Shown here one piece after another: positions 33,654 through 46,521 of a stretch of 64,000 nucleotides of DNA. Every line of letters begins with the position of its first letter. Position 1 is the stretch's first letter. The notes beneath the pieces were generated by a model. The model searched no databases. It worked only from the letters and a program-made list of their open reading frames with translations, and was not told the DNA's origin. Origin of the DNA: Epiperipatus broadwayi. Its lineage: Eukaryota; Onychophora; Udeonychophora; Euonychophora; Peripatidae. Where the stretch lies: the NCBI GenBank assembly GCA_028023455.1, contig JAQFVV010006273.1, positions 1 to 64,000 on the forward strand. The letters are read 5' to 3'. Made by a program: the position numbers and the translations under genes.

Positions 33654-36567
33654 TTCTACTCACCAATGTTACATCATTATTTTAATCTTGAACTCTGTCC
33701 ATCTATAATCTCAGATCATGCTGCTCAGTTCATCACCCTCGACCTAACAAAAATACAGAATACAACAATAGCCCTCCAAAAGACTATGCGAATACTTCTT
33801 CCAGCACAAACAACTGAATTCTTATATTCAGAAACATATATAATGCTCCAAAACTTCAAAACATGTCACTCGATCCAGTACAAAAGTATATAGCATTCAC
33901 CAATATACTTTCTTTCAACATCAATCATATTACCTGCAACTCAACACCCCCCACCAGATTATTAGCATTGGCAGATGAACTATATAAAAGAATAACCATT
34001 TCCAGACCAACTACAGATAATCAAACACAAATTAAAAAACTTACAGAAATGTACAACAATACATGCAATACACTAAAGCAATATGTAGCAATAAAAAGAA
34101 AAAAATATGCCTTACACAACAACATACTTGGACCAGAGCATACATACGGTGGGCATTGGGATACCCATCCACAGTCAGAGTGCCTATGGCACTTGAAATA
34201 GATGGTTCTATAACAGCTGGACATAACATGATAAACCCAATATATCAACACTTTAAAAAAAACTGCAAAAACAGAGTGTGTACATACCAAATGAAGACAT
34301 ATTTGGAGACCCTGAAACAGACACACCAATAACAACAACTGACATTGTATTTGAACTTGCAACAATAACAAACACATGTCACCCAGGACCACAAGGAATT
34401 CCCAAATTTGTGTTCAAACATCTTAGTCACTTCACAGCAAAATACCTGTGCGATCTAGCCAATTACATATCCCAAAAATTTACAACATACAAAGTCTATA
34501 CCCAATTGCAATGGTTCCATTTAACAAAAAACCAACAGCAATATCATCTTTATCTAATCTACGACCAATTTCAATGGGACCTTTAGGAATAAAAATTCTT
34601 GAAAGAGTGATAAAGGAAAAAATAGAACAACACATACTCCCTGTGTTATCATCAGCACAATATGCCAAAAAAGGATCATCCATTGGCCAGGGTGCCTTAA
34701 TGTACAAAACAATTATCGAAGTAGTAAAAAAAAGAAAGAAATATGCACCAATTATAGTTCAACTAGACATTGAGGCAGCTTTTGACTCAGTGCCTATAGC
34801 CAAATTATTAGACGTGCTGAAAAAAACAACAACACCTCCATCCCTACTATATATAATAGCAAATCTGCTACTCAGCCGTGAAATTCACATCACATTGAAT
34901 GGAAAAAAATCACCAGCCTTCAGACCGAGTCAATCCATCCCACAAGGATCCCCCCTAAGTGCCTTGCTCTTTACAATATATATAAATCCTCTATTAATAG
35001 AGATACAGAAAAAAATAAAAGGCATTCAAATTCCAAACACTGCTTTAAATATATCATGCATAGCCTATATGGACGATGTAACCGTTTTCCTCCCCTCTAA
35101 AAAGAACCTCCCCATATTACAAGAGATAATCAAGAATTATACCTCAAATTTTAATTTAAAAATTAACACAAATAAAACTCTGCATGGTCAATATACACAG
35201 GCAAGCACTGTACAGAGATGTTTAATGGTAAACCATCTGCTTTCCTTGGTTTCCCATTCTACCTTGGAACCAATGGAATGAGGCAAAAAATTCAAAATAA
35301 ATTAAAAATAGATGCTGAAAAAATCACAGCCTCACTTGAAAAGTCATACCTGTCAATATATGCAAAGGTAGCACTATTTAATCAACTTATAACTACAAAA
35401 ATTACATACTATACACCTATAATCAAATTTGCAAAAACATTCATATCTAAAATCTCATCAATCTGTAACAAACTAATATGGAAGAGAAAGACAGTGGCAA
35501 TCTCTTTAAAAAATCTGAGCAGACCACCACAAAGCAATGGACTTGGACTCATACAATCAATGTTTTTTACACACAGAAATCAGTAAATCTAATAACAGCA
35601 ACCATAAAAAGATTTCCAGACCTGGAGTGTGTAATCAGTATAATACCCACAGACAGACCACCCCCTTCATATGGATATCTATCCACACTGATTGAAGAAC
35701 TCAAGCCAATATACAACAAAATATCACTCAATAATGACAACAAGTATCATACTGGGACATTTACAATATACTACATCCCAACCAGACACCCAATCTACAT
35801 CCATCAGTTCTTGGAATAGACAACAGGCAACTACTGCAACAATTCAGAAAATGGTCATTAGAACCAAAATTATTCGATTTTCTACTTAAGCTTAATCTCA
35901 ATGCTCTACCCACAACCCATTTCCTTAGATTTCGTAGATTCTATACCAATATAGACCCCATGTGCGGACTATGTCATAGAGAAGAAGAGACACAAGATCA
36001 TTTTCTTCATTCCTGCAGTGCCCTAGAAACAATACGTCGCACAATGTTTACCACATACAGAAAGGCTATCATTTCTATAGATGAAATAATAAATACATTT
36101 AAAAAAGGCAATAACCCTGCTATTCGTGCAGCAACATACAGCCTTTATGCCTACTAGTGCACCAGATGCACTTTTGCACTTGCCAATAACCCTCGACGCC
36201 ACCCAGCAACATATTCAATAAAACTAGAACTGTTAAGAAAAAGAGACAGCATCCTAGCTCAACCAGATATATTTGCAGCCACATGGTCACACTTGAAACA
36301 GAGATCCAGTCTATGAAATATAAAGACCAATAAGATAGATGATGACATTTTCAACATCAGCATTTTTTCCAATTTTTAAAAAAAAAAAAAAAATGCAAGC
36401 ATAAACTGAACTAAATAGAAGACCAAATTTAAAAACAAGAAGAAAAAAAAAAGGATGCAGAAAAGATAAAGACTTATATACTGAAAGTTGTAATTTGTTT
36501 TTCATTTGTAAAAAATCAATATATGACTCTGTAACTTTTTAGACTCAATAAAGTTTTGCTTTGAAAC
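33654..36567 (+). mobile_element. Tx1/L1-group LINE, 5'-truncated, between (TAA)n arrays
   Basis: The sequence enters the LINE at the end of the endonuclease domain (IISDHAAQFITLD, ~33695) and continues through ORF2 and a ~250-bp 3' UTR. It ends CTCAATAAAGTTTTGCTTTG then GAAAC followed by (ATA)n. AATAAA just before the tail looks like a polyadenylation signal. No ORF1 is present. The (TAA)n on both sides suggests either a TAA-type 3' tail plus insertion into an older (TAA)n, or integration preference for this microsatellite. Confidence 0.8.
33666..36318 (+). pseudogene. ORF2 (partial endonuclease, reverse transcriptase, C-terminal Cys motif)
   Basis: Segments in order: SDHAAQ end of the endonuclease (33666-33893); linker (33863-34590) with a WALG block matching the other LINE; reverse transcriptase 34448-35281 with VQLDIEAAFDSVP (motif A), SIPQGSPLSALLFTIYINPL (motif B) and IAYMDDVTVFLPS (motif C); then, after a frame shift, FLGFPFYLG, SYLSIYAKVALFNQ, LIWKRK and NGLGL (35218-35586); TDRPPPS (~35655); and CGLCHREEETQDHFLHSC (35960-36020), with a stop at ~36155 and homologous text running to ~36316. 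Apart from four or five shifts the RT core itself is intact over 277 residues, so this copy is younger than the one at 8-15 kb. The catalytic box is YMDD rather than the YADD usual in LINEs. Confidence 0.85.
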
Positions 36568-36857
<290 letters not shown>

Positions 36858-39800
36858 CAAATAATACTGTGTAGTCAAATATAATGAGAGACTTTACATA
36901 TAGTTAACTGCTGTCACAAAGATAACAACAACAAGAAACTAGAATATTTTACCAATTCTTCAAATCACACATCTATTTGATTATAAACACTCCTCAATAA
37001 AATATAAGTCAAATCATAAAATTCCGAGAAAACATCATATAATTTTAATTTTTTGTATGTGGCATTCATAGAATATATTATATTTTTAATATAATTACAA
37101 CCTTAAACATTTTAAAATTGGTATTAGATAATACTCATAATCACCAATAATTATATTTTCTATAATAAGAATGATTATGATAAGATACTTTTATTAATCA
37201 ATTATGTGTAATAATAATAGTAATAATAATCCAAATAATCTTTGCAAAATCATGTGCAAGTAATGTTTCAAACCATTAATCTTTATCGATCATGTGTATG
37301 AATATGAAAAATCAAAGAAAAACACTCAGACAAATTAAACCCTCAAAACAATATAATTTTAAAACATTAACAATTTTATTATAATTTAACAACATTATAC
37401 TTATAACACAATAAATTTATAAAATTTTAAAATATGTACAATCTAAAATAACATAAAAATTATTTAAAAATTAAAATATTTACATGGTAAAGACTAATAA
37501 ATAAATGAACATGAGATAGCCTTCATTCCGACTATCTAATAAGAAAAATAAAAATCATACAGTATATTATAACAGTGATATACTATTTTTATCAACAGGA
37601 CAATAACATTCTATTATCACTATGATGATAGGATAATGCCGAGAAACAATATGATTCATTAAAATTAATACTATACTTCATTGTCTTTCAAAAAAGCATT
37701 TTTATAATTACACAATACTTATTACTATAGGTTTAAATTAAAACACACACTTATCTAAACTTAGCATATAATGTAGTATTTAAAATTATTAAACACTTTT
37801 TTTGAATTTCAGTAAAGCATTTATCTTAACCTTATGATGTGATCTAATATTTCACTGCAAGAAATTTTAAATAAAGTAAAATATAGTCATACTTCCCTTC
37901 ATAAAATTAATTACTTATAAAATATTTCAAATAAAATCTCAAAATTTTTCTCTATTTTTATAAGTTATATTTCTTATAGCAAATTTTTACTATATTAATA
38001 AATTATATTGCTTCATATATTCTATATTTTATTTATTTTCACACTTTACATCTATCATAATATTCATAAATCATACTTTCATCACTCTCTCTTTCAATCC
38101 AACCAAAACATGCATTTATAGTTGTGTTTAATGATCTCTAACATTTTAAAAAACAGTTACAGGAATATCAAATCTTTCTTATTTTTATTATAACAAACAG
38201 TTAAATAATTTAATATCATTTGTGATAGAATATTTTTTTATCTCATCTTGCCTTCACAAAAATTTCCAACTTCCAGCAATTTATCTATTACTCTAACAAT
38301 CTTCAAAAAACTCATTTACAAAATGATACCAGTGGCAACTGATATAATGATAATAACTCAAATGAATAAGAAAAAGCATCATCATGGATACAGTACTAAA
38401 GGTCCATTTTTATCAGGCATTTTAAATTCAGGTCATGGCTTCTATCTCAGCTCTTTCTGACTGTAAAAATATGCAACTGACCATTGAATACCTACAATAC
38501 AGTCCTTTGTTACTTGTATATTAAAATTCTCAAATTATGACAATATAACTCATATATAATATTCCTTTAAAATATCCCTTTCACCTAGGATTTCATTTAA
38601 TAATTATTTTTCCGACCACTATCCTATATTTTCCACATGCTGAATAATTCTGCTAATATTGCAAAGAAATATAAGTCACACTCAAAAAATAATCTCCAAA
38701 CCACTTTTCTAAAAAAAAAACAAAGATCTAATATTTATTTCAAGATGGTTCAAAGCATTTCAGGCACAAATGATTTTGATAAAATATTCATTAGTATTAT
38801 ACATTTATTCATTTATTATAGCATTATATAACAGAGATTGATACTTTCATATTGCTGTGTTTCAACAGATACCATCCATAACAATAATATATTAACAACT
38901 CAACCATGATGTAAAATATATGCATATTCAAGCATTTATGAGAAAAATACTTAAGATACCTTTAGATATTTTATAAGATATATTCTTACATTTGTTTTTC
39001 CTTTATAAATTAAATAATAAGCTAATAATCATATAATGATTCATCTAACATTTTAAATATTCAAGCAACATGGCAAAATAAAATATTAATTTAAAAAAAT
39101 CATTTAAAATATCAAAAAGCAATATAAACAAATAACATGTTACCTATAATTCCAACAATTATTAGAATTATAAAGCGATCCACATGTTTTCTTGACTGTC
39201 CAACATCAAATTAGCTATAAGCATTTATTATCTGTCAGAAAAATTAATTTCTGAAAATTATTTTATTTATTTATTAAGAAGAACTAAATTATCTTAGCAT
39301 TAAACAAAGAACATGTTTATAATGGAGACAGTATTAAACACTATGTATAATATTAACAATAAACTAAAATAAATATTCAAAGTTACTAAAAGTCTGTTAT
39401 TCTCCTTGTACTTGCAGCAATTTCAATTTTTCCCCATTAGCAAGATATAATAAAAAGTTTTGAACAAAGATTGCTTTCTGCTGTCAATATTTGTCAACAT
39501 TCAACAAATGCATAAATTTCAAAGTCAAAATCCTGAAAAATCCAGGCAAAATAATGTTCATCCCTTAAAAGATAAATATATTATTCAGTCTATTTTTTGA
39601 ACATTTATCCAGATAATCAATATTTCAATGGCAAAAAACATTTATAAATCCATTTTTATGTTTTAACAATATATTCTTTACGTATATATATTTTTCATAT
39701 TAATTCCATTTTTTATAGCAAAACATATCACAATATTAATATTTTCATCAATATTTTATAACACAAGATTTGTCCATTTATTAATTTTTAAGTAGACAAC

Positions 39801-41560
39801 TTTTATCTTTACTTTGTTCAAAAGCAAAAGTATACATTCGCATTTATTAAAGATGAACATTTGTAAGATTTCCAGGTTTTCTTTGTCTTCTAAATACATA
39901 CTTTTCAATCAGTCATTTTAGGTAAAAAGCATCTTTTTATTCAATTGCTAATAATATGATATAATGCTACTTTTCAAAAAGAAATCACATTATAGTCCAC
40001 TTTATTTTAAACAAAGAAAGTCATTTAAAATATAAAGTTCATTTATCAGTTTTATAATAAATAAATATTTTTTTAAATCATGAATTCAAAAGTCATTTTC
40101 TTTCAATTTTTTCCAATGTATCACTTGCAGGTATATCATTCATTTAAATTTCTCTTTTAAGATAAAATAAAAATGCATTTTTTTCACATTCATATAGCAA
40201 TAAAGTATACTTGTGCACCCAAAAAATATTCTTTCATCCTCATTTTAATTCAGGTGCAAAATATTAATTTACATTTTCTTTTTCTTATTTTGAAATTCAT
40301 AAAATAATTTGAATAATTCTTGTCAAATATCCCTTTCATATTTGTTAGCTCAAACTTTCTTGAAAAATTATACTTATTAGAATGAGAGAAAGTCATTAGA
40401 AATAAATATTTATTCATTCTAAATATATTAAACATATTAACTTCCAAGTCCTTATATATCTCCAAATCTTCTCCAGTCAAATGATTTACCTTTTCTTGGC
40501 ATTTGATACACATTTTACTGACACTCTGGGGATTACTATCAGTTTTCATAAATTTACTGCAGTTTCTAATTAAGCTTAAAAATAATTTTTTTTGATAGAG
40601 AATAACTTTTTTTTTATTCAGACATTATTTTAAAACAGTTACTTAATTACACTTTAAAGAACTTGTAAATAGAAAAAAATACTGATTATAAAAAATTACA
40701 ACTTTAAACAACTAGACAAACAAAAAAAAACAATAATCAATTTTTTAATTTACACTCACATTTATTAACATCTATTAACATTGTCTAGACTTGATCAAAC
40801 AGCTCATTTTATACTGATTTGATCTAGTAATCTCATTGATTAATCCTGCATTTAAACACATACTTAATTTACATAAAAATTAAATGTTATCTTAAAAAAG
40901 ACTTTTTAAAACTATGACTCATCATTTATTAAATATTATATCAGAATTATTTACACTTCTAAATATTAAATACCTATATTAAAACAATTTAAAGTTTCTT
41001 AATAACTCTAAAATATTGATTTTTAAAACAAAATATTATTCAAACAATATAATAACTTTAATTATTATTTTCAAATAAAATTTACAAATATTAATTTGCA
41101 ACATTTAAATGTTTTTTATTTTAGTAACAAACTACAAATCAAGATTTTTTTCTATAAACATGAAAGATTACATACCAACATGAACACCTTTAAACTATGT
41201 GACACTTTCAGAACATTCTAAAATGATATTAAATTATTCATTATTTAAATAGTAACTGATACAAATAAATATTTAAAGCACATTAAATACATTATATAAT
41301 ATTTATTACTGATATTTAACTATTGTTTTATTATTATATCAGTTAAATATAACAAACAAATTAATTTTATCTTTTAAATGATATATTATATTGCTTTTAC
41401 TATTTCAATTACCCCAAAATAACTTTAAAATATTTAAAATATCTTTGTAATTTTTTTATTTAGTAAGTTTGAACCTATACCACTTATAAAATCACTAGAA
41501 GATAGTTTAAACTAACATAAATTTATTTTTTTAAAACTGACTATACTTTAAGCTTTACTT
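36858..41560. other. No gene recognised
   Basis: 4.7 kb of very AT-rich sequence. The longest ORF (99 codons, 40250-40549 minus) contains one CX2C pair but resembles no family I know. No tRNA, repeat family or promoter stands out. Confidence 0.6.
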
Positions 41561-43920
41561 AAAATGACTATACTAAGTACCCAGGCACAATATATTGTAC
41601 CGGTCGAAACCCACCACCACCGCAAGTCAAATCGGATTCAAACTCAGCTGAACCAAAACTGAAATTCAAACCCAACTCAACAGCTCAGATAGCAGAAATC
41701 GACGGCACAGTGCTATGCGCCAAGAACTAGCTCAACGGTTGGTGAGGACTAGAGACTCCTGAGTAACACTAATATCTAATAATTAAGTAACTTTGAATAC
41801 TTTTTAAATCGAATCATATGTATGTTCGGGTTGCCAACACAGACAGCGAGTATTAACATTTAAATAATTATAAAAAGAATGATGAACTAAGAAACCAAGT
41901 ATGTTAGAAAATATTTAATAATAATAATAATTTGTTTTGTTCAATAAAATATAGATTGCATTAGTTACCTCTAGTCTTTAAAAGAATTTATAAATATAAT
42001 AAGAGTGGCGGTCCTTATCATATGCCAACAAGTATTACACAACATGGGATTCTATGTCTATGCCCCCAATGAGAAATATAAAGGCAGATAAAGGTATTCA
42101 TTAAGAACGGAAATGATTGTTCTAATTTTATTACGGTGGAATGTGAGATTTATTTTCACATTCGGAAATCTATTCATGAAGAGCAAAACGTATTTTAAGG
42201 CATAACTTTAATCTTGATTTGAAAACTGATTTAAACTAAATATATTTGAGAATTGGTTCGACTTTAATTTAAATCACTTCATCACGAATTACGAGCACGG
42301 AGCGGGTTTTACCGGAACAAAGATGCAACGGTACTGACGAATTACAAGGCAGAGAGTAAAATTGGAAGATGATCGCTAGTCGATGATCGAAGTCCTATGG
42401 CGGCTTGCATTTGACAAGTCTTAAGCCCTTTGACTAATGAATAGGAAAGGAAGTACTTTCTTCCTTGAGAAATTCAAATAAGAGAATATGATCACCGACC
42501 AGCCTAACGGAGCGGAAGATTGCCCTGCGTCAGCAACGTTCGATGATGATGACTTGATAGTCATCGTTGAAAAATAAAACCCATGTAGAATGCTCTACGT
42601 GATGACTTGACCAGTTAATTAAAGTCAAACGAGCTTTTATCGAACTATTTTAAAACATTTATAAACTATATTAATTATGCCCTAATAACGTGATCTTCCT
42701 GAATCTTAATACAAAATAACAAAAGTTGAATTAAAATATATTTAACCCTTTATCGACCCTTTTGCAAAAACATTTTAAATATATATATATATACATATGG
42801 ATAAATAAATCAATATTAGTGAAGCAAGAAATAACATTTTAACATTATGTGAGTATATAAACACTTGTAACTTAGGAGCTGGGGACATAGGTGAAAAACG
42901 GAGCTAATAGTTTATTATTAGCCAATTATAAAAATAATAAACATGTAATATTTTCTTTCGACTCGATGATTAATAGAACTTTCAAATTTAGTTCTAATGG
43001 GCAAGAATTACGATTTGAAATTAATATTATAATATTTGCATGAGGCAAATAGAACAGAGGAGCTCATCGAGTTGAAAGATTATTGGCATATAATTTTTAA
43101 ATAGCATTAATAAATCACACGATAAATACATATATATAATATGTTAAACGAACCGCCAGGTAAGAAAAGAAAAAGTTTAAAGACTAGAGATTGAAAGAAT
43201 TACAATATAAATTTATAGTAGCATTTTATAAAGATTTTTACATTAAATAATAAAGAGCTCTTAAATAGGAGGAGTGTAAAATAAAGTTCGAACTGGCCAG
43301 AAAGTTTAACGTTCATTATAGAAATATATTACCCCTTCCGCTGGTCCTTAAGTTACATCTCCAAGTTGTTGAAAACGTAGGCATCATTGGTTGACTACTG
43401 GAACAGTATTTTAGTAACTTTCATAATTTTAGCAGAATGATCGGTCCGGAAAAAGGTTCAGCAGCTCCATTGAAGATTTCTCGGGACTTTAGGAACCATA
43501 GCCAGATTCCTGATGTTCTAGCCCTCTATCATGATGAAATACAAATTAATATGCACAGAGTTCACTGCACTACTCTACACAAAGCTAGCCTTTTTTTTCC
43601 TCCTGACTTTTCAGGGCTATATATATTGTCCAGATGCCTTAAGGCTAGTGCTCATTTTATTATCAATGTGTTTTTTTTTAATTAGTTGTTTTCAAATACA
43701 TTCCCTCGATAAGGCTTTCAAACTAATTAGCTTGAATTCCTTCTCTAATTGAAAATGAATTCTTAAAATCTGAAAATGATTCAATTAGAAAAATGAATCC
43801 TTATCTTTTTCCAATTCATAAAGCTTTACTATTGTTTTTAAGAATTTTAAAGCTTATCGAAGGAATGTAGCTTTTAATCACCGAAACTTTACAAATTATT
43901 TAAAGGTGAAAAAAAAATAT
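41561..43920. other. Relatively GC-richer single-copy-looking region, no gene assigned
   Basis: This stretch has more C and G and more CpG than its surroundings, few homopolymers, and no match to any repeat elsewhere in the window. An ORF of 82 codons (43437-43685) is unrecognised. At 41708-41750, AGCTCAACGGTTGGTGAG can fold as a tRNA-like D arm (GCTC with GAG) and is followed by a possible anticodon-like hairpin, but no B box follows. Confidence 0.4.
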
Positions 43921-44155
43921 ATTCCCGATGCAATGAAACTTTCGAACAATTATATATATTTAATATTTACAAATATATATACGCACAATCCACGCAATTT
44001 AATATATATAAATTCATGAATATTTTATCATGAATTTATTTAGAGAATTGATCAATTTTAAACTAAACTAATTAATTTTGCTACACATTTGAAATAAGTT
44101 ATTCATTATGGAATTTAGCGTGGATTGAACGTATAAAGCCCCATTGCATCGGAAA
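43921..44155. mobile_element. Inverted-repeat (MITE-like) element
   Basis: The left end reads TTCCCGATGCAATGAAACTTT with CAATCCACGC 50 bp further in. The right end read on the minus strand is TTTCCGATGCAATGGGGCTT with CAATCCACGC. The interior is AT-rich with a TTCATGAATA-type palindrome. It is non-coding and no target duplication is clear. Confidence 0.55.
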
Positions 44156-44815
44156 TTTAAGGTTAGTATTAGGGTAAATAACATGAAGCTAGGATCGAAC
44201 TCAGATCCGACTGCTTCAATATATAGTGAGATAAAGATATAAGTAATTAAGTGCTAATCAGTCTTATGGACAATTAGTCTGATGAATATGTAAATTGATA
44301 TGATGAAATAATGAGCAAAAAATAAATTCTTGAAATGGCTTTAAATTTATTGTATATCATTAAAACACTTAGATATCATTAAAATTATTAATCATACAAT
44401 AGTCAGTATGGTGTTAATATATATATATATAGCATATTGTAACGATATATAAATATGTCGTTACATTAATTTAAAATAAAAACTTAAAAGTTCGCAAATA
44501 GAAGTAAAAAACTAAACGCTAAAATTAAAATGTTTGTTAAACGTATATACATTTGCACAGATGCCAAACTTTAAAAATATATTTTTTTTTTTAGAAAAAA
44601 AACAAATAAATAAGTATTTGAACGTACTTTTTTATAAAAAAAAAAAAAAAAAAAGTATAAGATTTAAAAATAAAAACAGGTATTAATTAATTCTTGTAAT
44701 CTGTAAATGGAAATGATTGTTTATAAATTGTTTTAAAAGCAAGCTAGCCGTGGGCTCTTGTATAATTAAAATGATCTGATGAAAGATAGATAAGAAGAAA
44801 AGAGAAATTAGCTTG

Positions 44816-44965
44816 ACCAATGGAAGCACTAAGCCTTGGCTCGGACCCTAATGAAAGTGATGGATTAGTGACGTTTTGTTGATTGAATCTGTGTGGATAA
44901 TATAAAAAGGGAAATACAGTTTTTTCGGACAGTTCCAGCATTGTGTGTTTGAGAGTTGTGGTAGG
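44816..44965 (+). promoter_or_regulatory. Candidate Pol II core promoter
   Basis: CCAAT (44817-44821), TGACGTTT (~44869), TATAAAAAG (44901-44909) and, ~30 bp further, ACAGTTCC (~44930) as a possible start site; GGACG (~44964) lies about 33 bp beyond it, near where a DPE would be. The spacing TATA to start is canonical. This is pattern matching by eye in an AT-rich background, though the region is less AT-rich than its neighbours. Confidence 0.3.
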
Positions 44966-45058
44966 ACGCACATACCACACTCTCTATTTAAAAAAGAAAA
45001 AGGAAAAGACTGTGATACCTTGAACCAGCTATTGCCATCTCCAGAACATTATCTTTCA

Positions 45059-45109
45059 ATGGCGGCGTCACGGGAATTAAAAACAGGAACCTGGACTCTT
45101 CTACCATAA
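45059..45109 (+). CDS. Short ORF downstream of the candidate promoter (16 codons)
   Basis: ATG at 45059 is the first ATG after the predicted start site at ~44930 and sits in TTTCAATGGCGGCG, a favourable Kozak-like context. It opens MAASRELKTGTWTLLP and stops. I see no splice donor that would extend it. It could be an upstream ORF, the beginning of a first exon whose donor I cannot identify, or chance. Confidence 0.15.
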   Translation: MAASRELKTGTWTLLP

Positions 45110-46372
45110 GCTATATGAAATGAACAATTATTAAAATCAATTAAGAACTTTCATCAAGTTTTATAAATTGATAAACAAGCCAACTTAAATGTTAAAAACG
45201 GACTCTTATCTGACTTTTGTAAGTTTTTAAATCAAATTAATAATGTTTAATTTTATATGTTTTCCGATTGATAAAAAATCATTTCCATTTTTTTTTTCTC
45301 TCTTATTGTATAAATTATTTGTTGTTTAAATTTTAAATGATGAAATTTAAGGTTGGGTATAGACGTTGCATAGATTCGTTTGCAGTTGATAATGTTGTGG
45401 TTTTCACATTCGATTAGAATATATGTCAACGATATCACTGCAAGCATCTTACGATGAATGCTAATGGGATTTGTATATTCCCTATGCAAGTGACGCTTAT
45501 CGATGACTTTGTATTTTGATTGGTTGTGTTTAATTTGGGATGTTTTTGACCATGGAATCTGTGCAGCTGATCTATACTCAACATTTTAAAACAAATTTTA
45601 TAAAATTAATTTGTGCGAACGTATCTAAATGTTAAATTTAAGTCGGGCGTGAATGGCTATATAGTTTTGTAAAGTTATATTAAGGGAGGGTAATCTTAGG
45701 TTATTCATTTTGTGGTTGAATTGGCTCAATGGATTGGATATATTTGTGTAATTAGTAGATGTAGTATGAGGTCCGCTATGGGCAGGATTGCATATATATG
45801 CCACACACCTTCTGTTTGCCTATGGATGGGTTTGTAAGTCGGCAGAAGACCGCAGTCCATTCCTATGGAGTTTTTTGTTTATTGTTCTACTTGCCAACAG
45901 ATGTCACATTCCTGTTGGTGGAGAGTCAATGTCTTCTTTAATTCTACTTACTGTTCAGATGTACTTTCCTGACAGTATAGTATTTTGTGTTGGCGTATCA
46001 TGCTACATTGAATACATGAATGTATCAGATGGATTGGTGCCAGTTGATTGCGAAATTTGTTGCCTAGGGTTAAATCAGGGAAGAATATTTTCTTTTCAAA
46101 TGCAGATCTATGTAGTCTATTCATACTTGACTATCTAAATAAAATATTAAACTCATTGAAACTTAGTTAAATGTAAAATTAAAAGATTAATAGAAAAATC
46201 TAAAATGTTGAATTTATTCCTCAAAATTTAAATGTTATTTTATATGTGCGTAAATAAATATTTTTATGTGTTAATTTCTGGCAGTGGCTTTTATTCTTTT
46301 ATATTTAAGATATAAAATTTATAGATTTTTATCTCTGCGTCTCCGCTGAGCTAGTAGTGACTTGGGCTAACG

Positions 46373-46521
46373 ATCGGAATATTTAAATAAAGTGGAATCT
46401 TAACAGCGTGTATCTGCCTACTTTATAAATTTTTCTAGGCTCAAATGCCTAGATGGCGCCTTGTAGAGCAGATATCGTAGTTTGCAGTTAGATTCCATCT
46501 TCACTTTCATTTCGGTCGTTA
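46373..46521. repeat. Long imperfect hairpin
   Basis: Nested inverted blocks: CGATCGGAAT with its counterpart ATTTCGGTCG; TGGAATCT with AGATTCCA; ATCTGC with GCAGAT; and CTAGGC TCAAAT GCCTAG at the centre (46436-46453). About 150 bp in all. It is more GC-rich than its surroundings. It could be a fold-back element or a structured transcript. Confidence 0.5.

Noticed and set aside
34021-34430. Cys-rich minus-strand ORFs of 123, 62 and 61 codons
   Set aside because: Shadows of the plus-strand LINE ORF2 linker region.
40250-40549. 99-codon ORF (-) with a CIKC pair
   Set aside because: One CX2C pair without a partner and no known domain; long ORFs of this size are expected by chance over 64 kb.
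43437-43752. Two overlapping ORFs of 82 and 73 codons (+)
   Set aside because: Different frames of the same DNA, no family resemblance and no conserved copy.
45700-45790. SINE with A box TGGCTCAATGGATTGG
   Set aside because: No B box at the expected distance and no tail.
45788-46138. 116-codon ORF (+), the longest outside retroelements in the right half
   Set aside because: Cys/Tyr/Phe-rich, no recognisable motif, no promoter or splice signals that I can support; plausible by chance in a less AT-rich patch.
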